The notes beneath the pieces were generated by a model, which was given only the letters and a program-made list of their open reading frames with translations, was not told where the DNA came from and searched no databases. Made by a program: the position numbers and the translations under genes. DNA of 64,000 bases from positions 3,429,049 through 3,493,048 of the forward strand of contig RPFO01000448.1 of NCBI GenBank assembly GCA_009746045.1, given 5' to 3'. Below are positions 32,590-45,000 of the stretch, piece by piece (within the stretch, counting starts at the first letter, position 1; every line of letters starts with the position of its first letter). Source of the DNA: Mesostigma viride (Eukaryota > Streptophyta > Mesostigmatophyceae > Mesostigmatales > Mesostigmataceae).

Positions 32590-33000
32590 TAATTAATTAA
32601 TGGGTACACGCAATCCCACTGGTCTATTCTATCTACAACATCAAGCCAACTCTATATCTCCGGTGCCCTCTACCCTAGGGGTCTTGTCTAGCGTGCTTCC
32701 CACGTTTGCAAACACGCGGGCGCTTCTCCACGGGCCGGAGGGGGTTCGTTGTCCTCTAGATGACCTGGGCCCACTTGGCCTTGTCCACTGATCATCTTGT
32801 TCCAAATCACGGAGAGGCCTAGCCCCCCCCATGTTCTCTACTAGCTGTTCTTTGAAGGTGCGGGCCTTGCAGCGTCTAGCATTGCGGGGCCCGGCCCACG
32901 TGAGGAGGTGCCGGCCAGGCTGAGCTGGGCGCAGTCCTGCGGGGGCCGGACCACGTGATGTCTCTACCTGGTTGGTGCGAGCTATAAGTGCCCTACTAGC
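32590..33000 (-). pseudogene. LINE tail fragment, second family
   Basis: Minus-strand frame with GLRPAQPGRHLLTWAGP and ARTFKEQLVENMGGA. It parallels the GQPGRHILTWPGP tail of the first LINE family but is clearly diverged. Reverse transcriptase itself is absent here. Confidence 0.5.
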
Positions 33001-33039
33001 TGCAGGCGCCGCTGCTGGTTGACTCCTTGATATATGGCA

Positions 33040-35640
33040 TTGAATTGGATTGAATTGAACTGTAACATAACTCCATTGGAAGTACATGTAGCACATATCC
33101 CTGAGAACCTTTGGGCATATATGGCTTTGAATACACTGATTCTTGGCTACTTCCTGCGAGGGTAGGGTGTAAACTACACTCTGCTCTGCATGGGTGCACG
33201 AAGTGCACCTGCACACCGCTGTGTATTCCAGCACCTATAGCTAGGGCGGGACATATAGGCCTAGGGATCGACATAGGGGGGGAAGATTGATCATCAGTCA
33301 TGGCTTTACAATACTGGCTGTCTCCTTGATATTGATTGGCTATAGGGCATGGCTTCTGAGCAACAGAGAGTGACTCTCTGCATGGGCAGAGCTTGGCTAA
33401 ATTCTTAATGCATCATCCATGGGCCGGGGGGTCCCATTATAGGCAGAGCGTGGCTAAACTCTTAAGGCATCATCCATTAAAAATTAAAATTAAATTATAA
33501 CATGCCTCCGTTGGGAGATCATGTAGCACATATTCCTTGATGGATGGGTGGGGTGGGAGGAGCCGCGTAATCGAACTAACCTAACTCTAATCTAGCTAGT
33601 CTAGAAAAAGTCCTAACTACCCTACTCATCAAAATGCCTCCGCCGCTTGGGGGGAGGTGGTTTGCCCACAGGGTCGGGCGTGTGAGCCTTGACAATCCTC
33701 TTCCACCGCGTCGATCTTGTTCTGCATGGTGGTCCAAAGAAGGGAGAGAGAGTGGATGCGGTATTCATCAAACTGGGCTGGGACCAGTAGGTCATCCAGC
33801 AACATCTGTACGTAGTTCGTGACATATGTTTCCCTACCTTTTTGGCAATGCCCTTGGGGCCAGGCCAGGTCAGAATGTGCCGCCCTGGCTGGCCAAGCCG
33901 CTGGGGGCCGGCCAGACCAAGGGCGGTGTCGACCTGGCCGTGGTGCTGGTGCGAGCAAGGTGTCCTACAAATGCTATCCTACGCTGTCTAATATCTCGTC
34001 CGAAATACGAGGGATGCCCTGATACAAAGACTCTGATGACGGGCGCTTGGAAAACCCGACGTTCAGGACCTGTCGGAGCATCCTGTAAACTGTGCCGTCT
34101 AGCCTAGATGCCAGTGTGGGGGTGAGTGTCCACGCCTCGGCGCCATACGTGAGCACCGTGAGGACGAGGACCTCAGTTGAAGAGCATGCGCTTGCGGTGT
34201 TCGCCCAGCCAGGCCCTTGGAGCGCCAGTAGGTGTTGAGCGAACGGAGCCTAGCCCAGGCCAGGCCAATGCAGGTGTCCACATCGTCGGCGGTGTCAGGG
34301 AGCCAGCTCCCTAACAGTTTGAAGCGGTCGCGGAACGGGACCGTCGTCCCGTCGAGCAGGCGCGGCAGCGGCGGTGTATTGGAGGCCCCAATCACCGCCA
34401 TCGCCTCAGTTTTGACACTAATCTCCAACCCCACCGCCCTCGCCTCCAGGTCCAGACAGTCCAGCCAGGTCTGAATGTCCTCGGGGCGCGCGATGAGGGT
34501 GGTGTCATCCGCATAAATCAGGTCGGCCAGGCGGTAGCCACTGAGGCCCAACCCCGCCGTGCTCTTTCTCGTTAAGGATGTCCAAGCCTGGCTCGAACCC
34601 CTTAAGAGCAGTAAAGCGCGCACGTGCTTGGCGCATGACGTGGTCCACGACAATAATGAACAGGTATGGGGACAGGACACAACCTTGCCACACCCCGTGG
34701 TGAAGGGGGAATGGTGGGGCGGTGCCTTCCGCAGTCCGCACTACTGCCTGTGAGCCCTCATACAGCCGGCGAATGGCAGCAATGAACGCAGGTGGCACTC
34801 GATCCAGAGCTAGGATGGCCCAAAGAGCCTCCCAGAGGACCGTGTCAAAGGCCTTGATATAGTCAACAAAAATGCATCATCCGTGGGAGGGGCCATCATT
34901 GGCGCACATGCGCAAAGGCTTGTGCCATATGTGCGAAGCTATAAAGCCTGACTAATCTACACTCCTGCTATCAATTAAGGAGACTGCTGTATTCCCTCGA
35001 CTGGTTGTCTCCTTGATAAATATTCCCTAGACTGGGGTTGCTGGGGAGGCAGGGGGCGCCTGCCAGGGCTTGTGGTCGACGTGGATGACGGTCCCCCCTC
35101 CAGTATACCGGTTTCCCCCTTGCGCTCTAGCTGCCGGAGCTGGACCGGTAGGTCGATCGGCCATAGCTCCGCCCGTCGCCGCACTGTTGCTGTGCCAGGG
35201 TCAAGTCGTCGTCCAGCGTGTAGGAAGTCCCCGACTTCTTCCGGCACGTAAGAAACGACAGCTAGCTTATCCGCCATGTACTTTAAGGTGAGGAGCAGGG
35301 GAGCCGGGCCAGCCTTACCCCGCGCGCGCGGGGAATGCAGACAGCCGACATCCGCAGCTCACCAGTGAGCTGCATGGGGCCGGGCAATCTTGAATGTCGC
35401 GCTTAAATGCCATGAGAAGAGACTCCGAGTTCTTGCACCTGCCAGCCAGTGATCGAAGTGAGCACTTGATGATGACATTGTGGCTGCGCTTGGTGATCGA
35501 GGTCGGCCTCCTCGCGCGGAGGTCGAGCGTGTGTTGCTTGAGCTGTGCCGCGATGGTGGAGGTGGTGGAGGTGGTCTGGTGCATGCTGCAGCATGTTTGC
35601 CCAGGTCAGTGGGCGGCATATATGGCATGCCGAGGTACAA
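33040..35640 (-). mobile_element. half-LINE-like element, right copy, split by a nested LINE
   Basis: Minus strand: coiled/charged ORF1-like frames (about 35594-34975, including KYMADKLAVVSYV and RRAELWPIDLPVQLRQL), the same downstream sequence as 6360-5880, and an AATTCAATCC-rich tail near 33040. A LINE (33476-34873) interrupts it. Left copy is at 5876-6690. Confidence 0.55.
33476..34873 (-). mobile_element. 5'-truncated LINE nested in the half-LINE
   Basis: Flanked by a 9-bp direct repeat GCATCATCC (33467-33475 and 34874-34882). On the minus strand it begins at VDYIKAFDTVLW and continues LHHGVWQGCVLSPYLF, then (after one frame change) LIYADDTTLIARPEDI, FRDRFKLLGSWLP and the family tail to 33622. 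The 3' UTR and AT tail end at about 33476. The YADD catalytic motif is intact here, unlike the surrounding frame. Confidence 0.85.
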
Positions 35641-36530
35641 GTCCTCGATCACTGCAGACATGTATGAGCAGCGAGCAAACCGCTTGCGCGCCTGAATCAT
35701 TACGTATTCAAGGCTCCACATTAATGAACAGGTAATAATGCGAGAGCACACTGCCATGCCACACACCCTTCTGTAAAGCCGGCATGGTGGCGTGGTCCCG
35801 TAGGAAGTGCACATCAAGGTGGTGGACCGGCTAGTCATACAGGTTGCGGATGGCAGCAATAAGGGGCAGGGTGATCCGGAACAGAGCGAGGATGTCCCAT
35901 GCACAGCGCAGACCAGAAAACCGAATCGAGGGCTTTGATGAAGTCCACCAGCACAAGGTGCAGAGGGGACTCACCAGGCTGGCCGGAGGCGGTGCAGTTC
36001 TTCCACGAGGCGGCAAGTAGCGAAGAGCGCTTGTACTGTGAACATTGCGGCCTGGACGAAAGCCGAGAGTCTCGCTGAGCCGGAGGTGGCCGTCCAGGGC
36101 AGTATACGCAGGCGGTTCAGGATGAGCCGCATGCATGCATGAGAAGCTTGAGGGGGGCACTTTGGATGCACACCCCTCTGTAGTTGCCGGGGTCGGCGGG
36201 CGACCCCTTGTTCTTGTACAGTGCATCGTGCGAAAACTGTGTTGCCAGGCCGTTGGCCGCGACGACAGCAGAACGCGATTACAGATCTATGTCCCGAAAG
36301 AGCTGCATGACATGCACCGGTGTCCTCAAACTCGGTGGCGAGTTTCACGACCGCTGCCGGAATCTCGTCGGAGCCCGTCGCGGCATATCATAACGCAGGC
36401 GCTGGACCGCCTCCGTGACCTCGCGGGAGGTGAAAGGAGGCATGTCTGACGGGTCGCCAAGCGGCCCGGTCAGCGGGGGGACTAGGTAGTCCGCTGCTGA
36501 CCCGGGCGGGGCCGGGGGCCCGGCTGGGCC
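35641..36530 (-). pseudogene. LINE reverse transcriptase remnant, second family
   Basis: Minus-strand pieces in several frames: PPFTSREVTEAVQRLRYD (about 36440-36390), a NYRGV-type start with QLQRGVHPKC, LGFRPGRNVHSTSALRYL (about 36065-36015) and later AIRNLYD (about 35845). The order fits an ORF2-type reverse transcriptase; many frameshifts make it dead. Sequence differs from the family at 7-9.6 kb. Confidence 0.6.
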
Positions 36531-36589
36531 GCCTGAAGATTAGATTAGGGCCGCCTGTAGATTAGATTAGATTAGATTAGATTAGAATA

Positions 36590-36671
36590 GATTTAGCTTA
36601 GTTCGGTTTCGCGGCTTCGCCCACTTCCATCCATCCAGCAAGGGAATATGCGCTATATGATCTCCCAACGG
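36590..36671 (+). mobile_element. isolated LINE 3' tail
   Basis: TTAGTTCGGTTTCGCGGCTT, then CCATCCATCC and TATGATCTCCCAACGGAG match the LINE 3' UTR at 9.4-9.65 kb. It directly abuts the 19-bp direct repeat at 36672. Confidence 0.7.
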
Positions 36672-36795
36672 AGTCGGGGTAAAATTGGCTCTTTTTTAGC
36701 AAATTTAGCAAATTAGCAAATTAGCGGAAGGCGGGGGCCGAGATTAATTAAGAGGTACCTTGAAATTAAATAAGACGCATACCTCTATCGAGATA

Positions 36796-36857
36796 TATCA
36801 AAGAGACAACCAGCGCAGGCCAGAAATCGGGAGAATCCGGACCATGGTAGCTCGAGC
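36796..36857 (-). repeat. dispersed repeat, copy 2
   Basis: Inverted copy of 5605-5668, with about one mismatch over 62 bp. Confidence 0.8.
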
Positions 36858-37009
36858 TATATGTTCGGAGGCGAATTTCTATTGGCGTTAATTTGTACTA
36901 TTGTACGACAGCTGTCAAGGGTGACGGCATGTACTGAAATCGCGGATACTTTCTAGATCGATTGCGCATTCGACGGTTAAAAGGCAGAGCTGCGGTTGAA
37001 AGTACAGTA

Positions 37010-37210
37010 CGTGGGGGGGGACGGTGTTACAACGGCCGGGGGGGGGGACGCAGTTATGGGGGGGGGGGGACGGTGTTACAACGGGGGGGGGAACGCACTT
37101 ATGGGGGGGGGGAACGGTGTTATCGGGGAAATGGACCAAAGAGGTGAGAGGGGAAATGAGTATCATGCAGCGAATCGTTAATGGGGGGAACGGTGTTACA
37201 CCGGGGGGGA
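37010..37210. repeat. G-run tandem repeat
   Basis: Diverged units of GGACGGTGTTACAACGG plus runs of 7-10 G, alternating with a GCAGTTATGG variant. Similar in style to the minisatellite at 1-500 but a different core. Confidence 0.8.
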
Positions 37211-37282
37211 GTCGCGGTTGTCAGTTTCAAACCGAATATCTATTGGACCGTAGTTCTAGGAAATTGTAGATGGCGATTAGTT

Positions 37283-37800
37283 CGGCACTTCCGGCCGGGC
37301 CCACTTCAAATGTTCCGCCGTCCAAGCCAAGTGTGTGACACTTTTTCGCTATTTTCGCAAAAAAAAAATAAAGTTTCGCACGAGTTCGCGTGATTTTCGC
37401 GTGATTTTCGCAAAATTTTCACACATTTTCGCACGATTTCGCACGATTTCGCACAATTTTGCATGATTTCGCACAATTTCGCATGGATTTCAACCAAGGG
37501 TCGTTTTGGGGAGTGACGTTTGACAAAATTTCGCATGAATTCACACACGTTGTGCACATCAAAATTTTTTACCGTCGACATTTTTCACATGAAATTTCGC
37601 ACAATTTCAGCAAATTTCGCACAAATTCGCACGATTTCAGCAAATTTCACACGATTTCAGCAAATTTCGCACAATTTCGCACGATTTCGCACGACGAATC
37701 ACTCTGCAGAGTGACGATCGTCGAAAAAGTCAAAAAAACGACCAAAAGTGTCACACTTTTCGGAACATTTGAAGTGGGCCCGGCCTTCCGGGCGTCAGGC
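37283..37800. repeat. inverted repeat enclosing TTTCGCACGA-type repeats
   Basis: GGCCGGGCCCACTTCAAATG (about 37291) is repeated in inverse at about 37767-37786, with GTGTGACACTTTT next to each arm. Between the arms are dozens of diverged TTTCGCACGA/TTTCGCACAA units on the plus strand. Confidence 0.75.
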
Positions 37801-38064
37801 CCAGTAAGGTCCAGGTGGAAGTTTAGACACCTTGCAATCACAGAATAGCGGTTACAGGGATATTATTTAATGGAAATGGCCGACACGTTGGAAACTGATT
37901 GCGGTTACAAACCTTACGTCGTGTGTGATTGGCTGGATACTAACGGGGCACGAAGACCAAAGGCAGAAGGAGCGGCCACGCGTCACGATTCGTGTGATTG
38001 ACAGGATACACGCGAATATAGGTGTGTGAACGAAGGGACAAAAAGAAAACGAAAGGCCGACACC

Positions 38065-38595
38065 ATGGCGGCGATGAAAAATCTGGTGCAACAAGACCTC
38101 TTCAAGGACCTCGTTGGAAAAGTAAACAAGCAGCGAGTCGACTTAACTAACGCCATCAGGGACAAAAAGCTTAATCTGGACCGTGCCAACGAAGGAGTAC
38201 AAGTACAAACAAAGAATGTAAATGCGGCTAAGGCAAGGTATCATGAACTCAAGACAAGGGAGGAAAAGCTCTGCGAGGAGAAAGTGAAAAAGGCGTACGA
38301 GACAACCGTAGAACCCCAACTCAAGACGCTAGAGCGGCTGAAAGTCGCGTTATGCAAAAAGGAACAACTGTGGGAGGGGGTGGTCAAACATGCAACAAAT
38401 GAGGTGCTGTCGACACTTGAGACAATAGGGCCCCTTCTCTCCAACGCAATCAATAAAGGGGCAGCGGTGGATAGCGTGGATCTGACGGGGTCCCAGGCGG
38501 ACGAGGATGAGGGGGGGCCCACAATCAATCTACAATACCCATGCCAAATTTTATTACTTGAGGAGACGCCATTTCAACAAATACATGACAATTGA
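38065..38595 (+). CDS. coiled-coil protein of unknown function
   Basis: 176 residues from the ATG in CACCATGGCGG, a good start context. The same frame is open a little further up, but only from GTG. It is highly charged and helical throughout residues about 5-105 (DLFKDLVGKVNKQRVDL, KTREEKLCEEKVKKAYE, LERLKVALCKKEQLW), strongly suggesting a coiled coil. The C-terminal part has an acidic stretch (SQADEDEGG). No known domain recognised. It lies in the 3' half of the 36.7-38.8 kb candidate retroposed segment; L1-type ORF1 proteins are also coiled-coil, but no RNA-binding domain is seen. It could also be a retrocopied host gene. Confidence 0.5.
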   Translation: MAAMKNLVQQDLFKDLVGKVNKQRVDLTNAIRDKKLNLDRANEGVQVQTKNVNAAKARYHELKTREEKLCEEKVKKAYETTVEPQLKTLERLKVALCKKEQLWEGVVKHATNEVLSTLETIGPLLSNAINKGAAVDSVDLTGSQADEDEGGPTINLQYPCQILLLEETPFQQIHDN

Positions 38596-38764
38596 TGCTC
38601 ATTGTGAATGCGTTTCCACATGAAATCATTACCATTTCATGCAATTTGGTCACTGGTGCGCTTTCCGCGTGCACTTTTCATTACTAGATTGCTTAAATTT
38701 ATTAAAATTTATTAAAATTTATTAACATTTATTAAAATTTATTCAAGTCGGGGTAAAATTGGCT

Positions 38765-39023
38765 GTTTTTGTCAAAGTGTCATGCACTCGGAGGGTAAGC
38801 AAGTGAGACAAGTTGTAGATTAAATTTACAATTGCACAACCCTCTCCACGACCCCGCTAGTTCTATTTATAGAACGAATTATAATTATTGCCAAAATTGT
38901 GCACAAGCCTGTGCACAACCCAACCAGTAATTCCCACTTGAACTTTGAATATTCAAGTGAATGCTCTGGAGACAGATGTACAGATCGATCTTTACAAATG
39001 TACACGAGTTCAGATCAAGCTAT
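38765..39023. other. no gene recognised
   Basis: 3' flank of the large minus-strand gene; nothing specific seen. Confidence 0.4.
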
Positions 39024-42000
39024 CTAACTACCTACTAACAGGCGTTTCTTTACAGGTGCCCGTCCGCTGGGCTTCTTTACACCCCCCTCCCGCACATCTG
39101 CGCCAGCCTTCCCTTGAGGTTTTCGTTTGCCCTGCCCTGCGGCTTGGTCTCCCCCCTTCTCTTGGAGTCGTGGGGAAGATCTGGTCGCTGGGGAAGATCT
39201 GGTCGCCAGGTACCCCTTGTCCATCCACCACTCCAAATACGTTCCCTCAGGTGGCTTGAAACAGTTCCGCATCTCGTCTTGTTGTACCTTGAAAATTATG
39301 TTGGGCATCGTCCCCTGCTCCCCATTAATCCAGATTCCCTTTTCGTCACACCCTTCTGCCCAAAATTTAACGTACCACACGCCCGTTTTATCCACCTTTC
39401 GAACGACTCCATGCACCAGGAACGTGTCGACGTGGAAATCAGGCATGTGTGCCAGCTTCATTGGGTCTGCATTGAGTTTAGCCACCGAATCAGCAGCCCA
39501 CGTGGGCTTCCACAACGTATCAAGGCGCTGGGATTGGTTCTTCCGATACTGGCAAAATTCACCGCCGTGCTTGCACAATACCGAAACCGGACATCCAACA
39601 GGCGAGCGGGGCACGACCCGTTTCCCCCCCCCCCACCTTCCAGATTCTCCATCCACGTCTGCCAACTTGGTGGTGGCACTTTCTTGTCTAGTGGCTTGGG
39701 CTGGGTTGCGGTAACTGTGACACGTCTTTGTGGCGCTTCCTCCTCAGGTTCCGATTCTTCCGATTCTTCCGAATCTTCCTCAAACCCTTTGGGTGGGCCG
39801 CCATGCGCGTCATCCTTTGGCGGCTCCTCTTCAGACTCGTCACCTGTGTGTGGGACAAGCAATGACGAGCGGCGCAATTAGTTATCATTACAATCGCAAA
39901 TCAAACTTGGGAATATGCAAACATCATAATTTAACCGACCATATTCACTCAGATTAACTTACCCTTTGACAGATGACTAGCCGTTGCTCTTGATCGAACG
40001 TGCCCGCCAGGCGAAAGGAGCTTTTTGCAGTAGTCGACGGCACGCCCCAACATCCCCCCCCCGACGCCCCCGAATTCCCCTCGAGCCTCCCTCCCCTCCC
40101 CCCCCTCCTTCCCCCTTCCCCCGATGCGCCGGTCGACCCGCCCCCCTCTCCGCCCTTCGACCCGCCCCCCTCTCCGCCCTTTGACCCGCCCCCCTCTCCA
40201 CCCTTCTCTCCCCCCCCTCTCCGCCCTTGGACCCGCCCCCCTCTCCGCCCTTTGACCCGCCCCCCTCTCCACCCTTTGACCCGCCCCCCTCTCCGCCCTT
40301 CGACCCGCCCCCCTCTCCGCCCTTCGACCCCCTCCCCTCTCCGCCCTTCTCTCCGCCCCCCTCTCCATCCTTCGACCCCCTCCCCTCTCCGCCCTTCGAC
40401 CCGCCCCCCTCTCCGTCCTTCGACCCCCCCCCTCTCCGCCCTTCGACCCCCCCCCTCTCCGCCCTTCGACCCGCCCCCCTCTCCGTCCTTCGACCCCCCC
40501 CCTCTCCGCCCTTCGACCCGCCCCCCTCTCCGCCCTTCGAACCCCCCCCTCTCCGTCCTTCGACCCGCCCCCCTTATCACCACCCTCATTCCCGTCCCCC
40601 TCATCATCGCCGGCACCATCATCACCAACCTCCTCCCCATCATCACCCCCATGTGACCCGACATCCTCATCATCCCCCATTGAGACGTCTTCGGCCGCGG
40701 GGGTCTCCGAGGCGGCGCGCTTCCGGCGTTTCTTTTTGGTGCCAGCGCCTGCCGTCTCCAGCGGACGCTTCTGGGCTGCACCCGCAATTTCCTTGCCCGA
40801 ACGGCCGTTGGGATTGGAAATATCCTCCCCCTCAGGCCGCTTCCCAAGTACCTTCAGAAGGACCTTAAACCCATCCACCTGCTCCTTTGACCCAATGAAG
40901 ATCACGGGTGGGTTGAAGAATCCCGTGAAATCGCCTAGGTACGACGACCAGTCGTCCTTCACACCATTGAAATCTCCACAATCCTTCGCCGCCTTCCAGT
41001 CCCTTTTCTCCACCCACGCACCCGTTCGACCCTTCAACAATTCCTCATCATTCCACAGCTTCGCGTGGTGTTCCAAATTCAGCAGCCATATCCCATTCTT
41101 GATATCCGGCTGGTTCACCCCCCCCTTCCTCTTCACAACAAATTCGAACCCCTCCATTGCATTAAGTACCACTTGAGCCAACCGTGTCGGCCCATCGCTT
41201 TTCTCCCACGCGAAAGTCTTCATCATGAACTCACAGGTCGTTCCCCGTCAGACCCGTAAACTTTCTTAGAAATCCACGGGCCCTGCTGCTCGATTTCGGA
41301 TGCCAGCTCCTCCGACCCAAACTTCCGCGGGGGTTCCCGCTTCTCCCCCACCTTTTTTTGGCGACCCGACTGGACGTCCTCTGCCTCGGCATGTTCGGCT
41401 TGGCCTTCCTCCGGCACAGCCCCCGTCACCACCACAGCCCCCGCCACAGGCTGTACGGGTTGGGGCACCACAGCCTGTTCGGTTGGGGGTTCGGGCGCAA
41501 TCAGGACCCACCATTTCGTTTCCTCCTTGTGGGTCGTCCAAAAATCCGTCCTCTCCAGCAGTGCAAGTGGGAAGGTGGAATCGTCCCTCCCCGTTGGCCT
41601 GATAACCGCCCTTAGTCTCTTGGCAGCTACAGCGACCGTATCGGCCACCCTCTGAAGGGCGCTGTCGGCTTCCGAAGGCTGCATCGGCAACCAGCCGAGG
41701 TCGCGTGGTTCGGGGTATTTCCCCAAATCGCGGTTGTAGATCATGAAAAGCTGGACCATCACCTCGCAGAAGATCTTGGCCATGTATGTCAGGTCATACA
41801 AGCACTGAGGAGGAACGTGTTTGGCCTTCACGGTTGCCATGATAGACGGCCAGAATCGAAAGCGGGCTAGACTCCTCCACCCTTCCTGTTTGATCCCCCC
41901 CCCTTCCTCATCACCCTTCCCTCCCCGTCCAGCTTGTCCGCTGCCACGATGTCCAGAAACTCTGCAAGCTCCTTGGCCAGCTTGTCCTCAATCGGCATTC

Positions 42001-45000
42001 CACATCTACTGTCGTCGTTCGGAGCGACCGTTTCATCCTTCACAGCCGAGATGAAGTCGTAGACTTGGGTTTTCTCCGATTCGGACAAACCACCCTCGTT
42101 CAATCGCCCTCCAACCCGCTCCTCACCACCCTCCTCCCCCTCCCCGTCCTTCCTTGCCTTCTCAGTGCTGCTTGAAACCCCATGAATCAAATTCCATATT
42201 TCTTTCTGGTCCTGAAGGGGCACCTCCGGCTTATCCCAGGATTCCTCCATGTGCGTCTTGAAATAGTTGTGCACTTCCAGCAGCGCCGTCCCCCTCGACT
42301 TTTTGGAAACGGCCTCGTCTTCTGCATTCAGCCCCCCTCCGATCAGGGCAACCCTCCGATGCGCCTCTCTCCCCTGCATGCATGAAATGTGAATCAGTGT
42401 TTGAGACAAAAAACGGTCATACAACACACGACCTGACATTTTGTCCTTACACTTTGGAAGATCGGCCGTTCCCGAACAAAAATCACACCCTAATTTCCAG
42501 TTTCCAACGGCCGTTGGCGCAAGAAAAATCACACCCTAATTTCCAGGTTCCAACGGCCGTTGGCGCAAGAAAAATCACACCCTAATTTCCAGGTTCCAAC
42601 GGCCGTTGGCGCAAGAAAAATCACACCCTAATTTCCAGGTTCCAACGGCCGTTGGCGCAAGAAAAATCACACCCTAATTTCCAGGCTCCAACGGCCGTTG
42701 GCGCAAGAAAAATGTCGACCGAATTTCCAGGTTCCAACGGCCGTTGGCGCAAGAAAAATATCAACCAAATTTCCAGGTTCCAACGGCCGTTGGCGCAGGA
42801 AAAATGACACCCTAATTTCCAGGTTCCAACGGCCGTTGGCGCAAGAAAAATCACACACTAATTTCCAGGTTCCAACGGCCGTTGGCGCAAGAAAAATCAC
42901 ACCCTAATTTCCAGGTTCCAACGGCCGTTGGCGCAAGAAAAATAACATCTAGTGCCTAAAACGTTCCCACACCCGATCCGTTATATTTACCTTTTGCGTC
43001 CGCATGTCCTTCATGGGCGGGATCAGTGCTTCCCCCTCCACCTCCCAGCCCTTGAGCACGTCCAGATTGGTGTACTTGAACTTCTCCGCGTCCCTCACCA
43101 ACCCCCTCCACAAATCAAACGCCTCGTCGGTTGTCTCCACGAACTTGCCCTTTTGTTTACCCGCAATCTCGCCAGCTATCGCAGTACTCACTTGCTCGTC
43201 AGAGCCCTCGAAAATCACGGACTTCAACATCTGTGTGTAGTGGTTGCCGTCCAGCACGGCAAACTGCACAAACACGCAAGGCGTCTGGTCTCGAAATTTA
43301 CCCTTAAGGCCGGCATGGTCCGAGATGTTCAAGCTCCCCAGCGCGGATTTCGTCAGGTCAACTACTGCCTCACGCTCAGATTCATTTGACCACTCGGACG
43401 GATCCAACTCCATGGTGATCAACTCGTCTGAGCAAGCGGCCGCCATGTCCTTCAGGGAGTCCGTCCGGAGAATGGACATGGCTTCCTCGGCCGTTGGCGA
43501 ACGATAGTATCCGAACCTCTGCACGGCACGGTCACTGTCGTCCCCCGTCAGTATTTTAATGTGGTAAGGAACCTTTTCACTCCTCTGCACCCATAAATTG
43601 TAGAGACCTGGATCACGGTCTGCCAGCACCTGCCACGCAAACCGGAAGATCGGCACGGCACATTTTGCTTTTGTCAGACTTGTGCCGGCCCCCACGAACC
43701 ACGGCGCGAGCCCCCTACAATTCCGCACCGTCACCGTCCGATGCCTCATTAGTTCCGGGAGTTGGCACAAGTTCTCCGTGGGGGCCCGTACTTGAGTCGC
43801 AATCGCGGACCCCCCCACAATGTCGACATCGTCTGGAACTAGGCGTATCTTCTGCCGCAGATGAAACGCCGCCTGTATGGTGTCAGTTAGATTCTTGTCG
43901 TGCACTTGAGAGGACGGCGCTGGCTCCCAGGAGTCCAAAATGCTGGGCTTCGCATTTCCAGCCCGTGTCGTCAGCAGCCCCTTCCTCTCAAAGGTCTTCA
44001 CAATCACCGACCATAAGTCGGTGCCCGGTGCTCGTTGGCGCCATTCCTCAAAAAATGTTGTGACCTCCCTTTCCGCCACCCCATGTTCAATCTTGTAAAC
44101 CAACCTCCTCCGCTCTTCGTCCGTTCTCGGCCTGGACGGACGCCCCTGATCACATGCAAAAAACATACAGATAGCCGGAAGGTCAGTACTATGTTCCAAC
44201 GGCCATCGCCGGAAAAATAACACCCTAATTTTCAGGTTCCAACGGCCGTTGGCGCATGAAAATCACACCCTAATTTACAGGTTCCAACGGCCGTTGGCGC
44301 ATGAAAATCACACCCTAATTTCCAGGTTCCAACGGCCGTTGGCGACAGAAAAATAACACCCTAATTTCCAGGTTCCAACGGCCGTTGGCGCGAGAAAAAT
44401 GACACCCTAATTTCCAGGTTCCAACGGCCGTTGGCGCAAGAAAAATCACATCCTATTTTCCAGGTTCCAACGGCCGTTGGCGCAAGAAAAATCACACCCT
44501 AATTTCCATGCAGGTTCCAACGGCCGTTGGCGCGAGAAAAATGACACCTTCATTTCCATGTTCCAACGGCCGTTGGCGACAGAAAAATAACACCCTAATT
44601 TCCAGGTTCCAACGGCCGTTGGCGCATGAAAATCACACCCTAATTTACAGGTTCCAACGGCCGTTGGCGCATGAAAATCACACCCTAATTTACAGGTTCC
44701 AACGGCCGTTGGCGCAAGAAAAATGACACCCTACATAATTTCCAGTTTCCAACGGCCGTTGGCGACAGAAAAATAACACCCTAATTTCCAGGTTCCAACG
44801 GCCGTTGGCGCATGAAAATCACACCCTAATTTACAGGTTCCAACGGCCGTTGGCGCATGAAAATCACACCCTAATTTCCAGGTTCCAACGGCCGTTGGCG
44901 CCAGAAAAATCACACCCTAATTTCCAGGTTCCAACGGCCGTTGGCGCGAGAAAAATGACACCCTAATTTCCAGGTTCCAACGGCCGTTGGCGCGAGAAAA

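Larger units (their letters stand above)
36672..38764 (+). mobile_element. candidate retroposed element with 19-bp target duplication
   Basis: AGTCGGGGTAAAATTGGCT occurs at 36672-36690 and again at 38746-38764. The 2,055 bp in between end in an AT-rich tail of ATTAAAATTT units (about 38692-38745). A long direct repeat plus a 3' simple-sequence tail is what LINE-type target-primed insertion leaves. The segment holds a G-rich repeat, an inverted repeat, a TTTCGCACGA-type repeat and one coiled-coil ORF, but no reverse transcriptase. Confidence 0.55.

Noticed and set aside
39949-41226. RGG-box RNA-binding protein
   Set aside because: The Gly/Arg/Glu repeats come from a 24-bp minisatellite whose frame varies; this is not reliable evidence for an RGG domain.
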